NCBI GenBank assembly: GCA_019241915.1
Contig: JAFAWI010000672.1
Coordinates: forward strand, 1 to 6,934
Length of the DNA: 6,934 bases
Reading direction: 5' to 3'
Origin: Alphaproteobacteria bacterium
GTDB taxonomy: Bacteria > Pseudomonadota > Alphaproteobacteria > ATCC43930 > CGMCC-115725
Shown here: piece by piece, positions 6,144-6,934 of the stretch
How the letters are laid out: every line of letters starts with the position of its first letter
How positions within the stretch are numbered: position 1 is the stretch's first letter
Notes under the pieces: generated by a model
What the model was told of the DNA's origin: nothing
The model's database searches: none
What the model saw: only the letters and a program-made list of their open reading frames with translations
Translations under genes and position numbers: made by a program

Positions 6144-6812
6144 CTATCGTGACGCCGGCGGCGGCTCGATATAGTCGGATGAGCCGGCCGGCTCGGCAGC
6201 GCCTTTCGCGGCGGGCGGGGCCGGCTCAGGCGCCGGCCCAGTTGGCGGCATCGATCCCGCGAGCGGGGCCGACGTCGCGGACGCGGCGGCGTCACTCGTG
6301 GTCGGCTGCGCAGGCGTTCCCGGCGGCCGGAAGCGCCTTTTCGGCGGCGCAAGCAGCCGCTCGGCGTCGGCGAGACGCTCGCCGGCGGCACGCGGGAAAA
6401 CAAGGCCGGCGCACAAATGGCTGAGTGTGGCGCAAGCGGCTGGGGTTCCGGATATCCGCATGCTGTCGCGATAATACCGGGCCGCGGCCGCGCCGGCGCC
6501 CCGTCCGGCCGCCGCACGGCCGAGATAGTAGAGCGAAAGATCGTCCTCGTACCCCGCGCGGATCACCAGGACCGCCAGTTCGTCCCATCGCCCGGCCGTG
6601 TCCAACCGGGCCGCCTCCGGTTGAACGCGCTTCCAGGATTCAAGACACGGCTCGCGGCAATCGAGCAGTGGCTGCCCGAGCTGTAGCCGCGCCAACAGCT
6701 CGGCCCTGTCGGCCTGCGCCAGCCGCCCCGTCTGCTCTGCCGGCTTGCCTGCGCAACCGGCAAGGACCAGGTTTATGAGTATCAGCAACCCCGCGCGCAG
6801 CCCCTTATGCAT
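6144..6812 (-). CDS. Predicted outer-membrane lipoprotein with TPR-like core and Pro/Ala-rich tail
   Basis: 222 residues. The N-terminus is a lipoprotein signal: basic MHKGLR, a hydrophobic core LLILINLVL, and lipobox LAGC with the lipidated Cys at position 20. Ala at +2 fits sorting to the outer membrane. The core (about 33-155) is helical and TPR-like, for example RWDELAVLVIRAGYEDDLSLYYLGRAA broken as 75-101 and RYYRDSMRIS (112-121). Cysteines at 52 and 56 (CREPC) and at 127 and 134 could form two disulfides in the periplasm. From about 156 the chain is low-complexity Pro/Ala, ending DYIEPPPASR. Similar short lipoproteins with a YYLGRAA repeat occur as uncharacterised proteins in alphaproteobacteria; that comparison is from memory. 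The ATG at 6812 is preceded by GGGAG with a seven-base spacer. It runs towards the DUF6065-like gene and is divergent from a possible gene at 6902. A structural or envelope role is likely but unproven. Confidence 0.85.
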   Translation of the reverse strand: MHKGLRAGLLILINLVLAGCAGKPAEQTGRLAQADRAELLARLQLGQPLLDCREPCLESWKRVQPEAARLDTAGRWDELAVLVIRAGYEDDLSLYYLGRAAAGRGAGAAAARYYRDSMRISGTPAACATLSHLCAGLVFPRAAGERLADAERLLAPPKRRFRPPGTPAQPTTSDAAASATSAPLAGSMPPTGPAPEPAPPAAKGAAEPAGSSDYIEPPPASR

Positions 6813-6901
6813 CCTGCCGCTCCCGTTAGATTTGCCCGCTCGATGCCGACCGGCGGCTTAACAAAATCTTCTGCCAGTGCCGCTATGGTCGAGCTTGGGG
6901 C
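6813..6901. promoter_or_regulatory. Short region upstream of the lipoprotein gene
   Basis: It holds the lipoprotein ribosome site (GGGAG at 6820-6824, minus strand) and a less G+C-rich patch around 6858-6871 (TTAACAAAATCTTC). On the plus strand TTAACA is a fair -35 match, but the best -10-like sequence (TATGGT) is about 20 bases away, too far for a normal promoter. Promoter function is inferred from gene layout. Confidence 0.3.
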
Positions 6902-6934
6902 ATGTCGATGAATCCGCCGTTACCGCCGCGGGGC
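6902..6934 (+). CDS. Possible start of a plus-strand gene, cut by the window edge
   Basis: An ATG at 6902 opens eleven codons (MSMNPPLPPRG) to the window end without a stop, after a purine-rich GAGCTTGGGG. It would be divergent from the lipoprotein gene. Eleven codons are too few to judge coding character; the next ATG at 6908 is equally possible. Confidence 0.25.
   Translation, partial: MSMNPPLPPRG

Noticed and set aside
5964..6152. GTG-started 62-residue frame with a signal-peptide-like ASA stretch
   Set aside because: No ribosome site, overlaps the 3' end of the lipoprotein gene, hydrophobic stretch is weak; kept only as a possibility in the gap entry.
6855..6880. Sigma-54-like TGGCA...TTG on the minus strand upstream of the lipoprotein gene
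   Set aside because: The GG is followed ten bases later by TG instead of the required GC, so the spacing and -12 element do not fit.

Overview
This is a high-GC bacterial window with strong G/C preference at third codon positions. It most likely comes from an alphaproteobacterium of the Rhodospirillales/Hyphomicrobiales kind. That placement is inferred from base composition and from protein types (DUF6065-like protein, degenerate class III cyclase with one membrane segment, amidase plus TTC38/StaR-like TPR protein). No rRNA, tRNA, insertion sequence, CRISPR array or prophage gene was seen. The window looks like ordinary chromosome carrying several poorly described genes.

Layout. Positions 1-2620 hold a minus-strand pair: an amidase-signature hydrolase (start 2620) followed by a tetratricopeptide protein that runs off the left edge. 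A 146-base divergent region (2621-2766) separates this pair from a plus-strand gene, 2767-4281. That gene encodes a cytoplasmic class III nucleotidyl-cyclase-like domain, one transmembrane helix and a large C-terminal domain of unknown type. It ends tail to tail, 13 bases apart, with a minus-strand gene of unknown function (4295-4972). A G+C-rich inverted repeat lies across that junction. A 114-base region (4973-5086) then separates the unknown gene from a divergent plus-strand DUF6065-like gene (5087-5824). After a 319-base stretch with no convincing gene (5825-6143) comes a minus-strand lipoprotein gene (6144-6812). A short divergent region and the possible first codons of another plus-strand gene close the window.

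How the genes relate. The amidase and TPR genes are probably one transcript; an alternative TPR start overlaps the amidase stop as ATGA. The cyclase-like protein could be a membrane sensor or scaffold: it keeps both metal aspartates and the transition-state arginine position, but lacks the usual base-recognition lysine, aspartate and asparagine. The unknown gene and the DUF6065 gene are divergent and could share control. Nothing in the sequence ties all of these into one pathway. The strongest candidates for undescribed biology are the cyclase-like protein with its C-terminal domain and the unknown 225-residue protein beside the DUF6065 gene.
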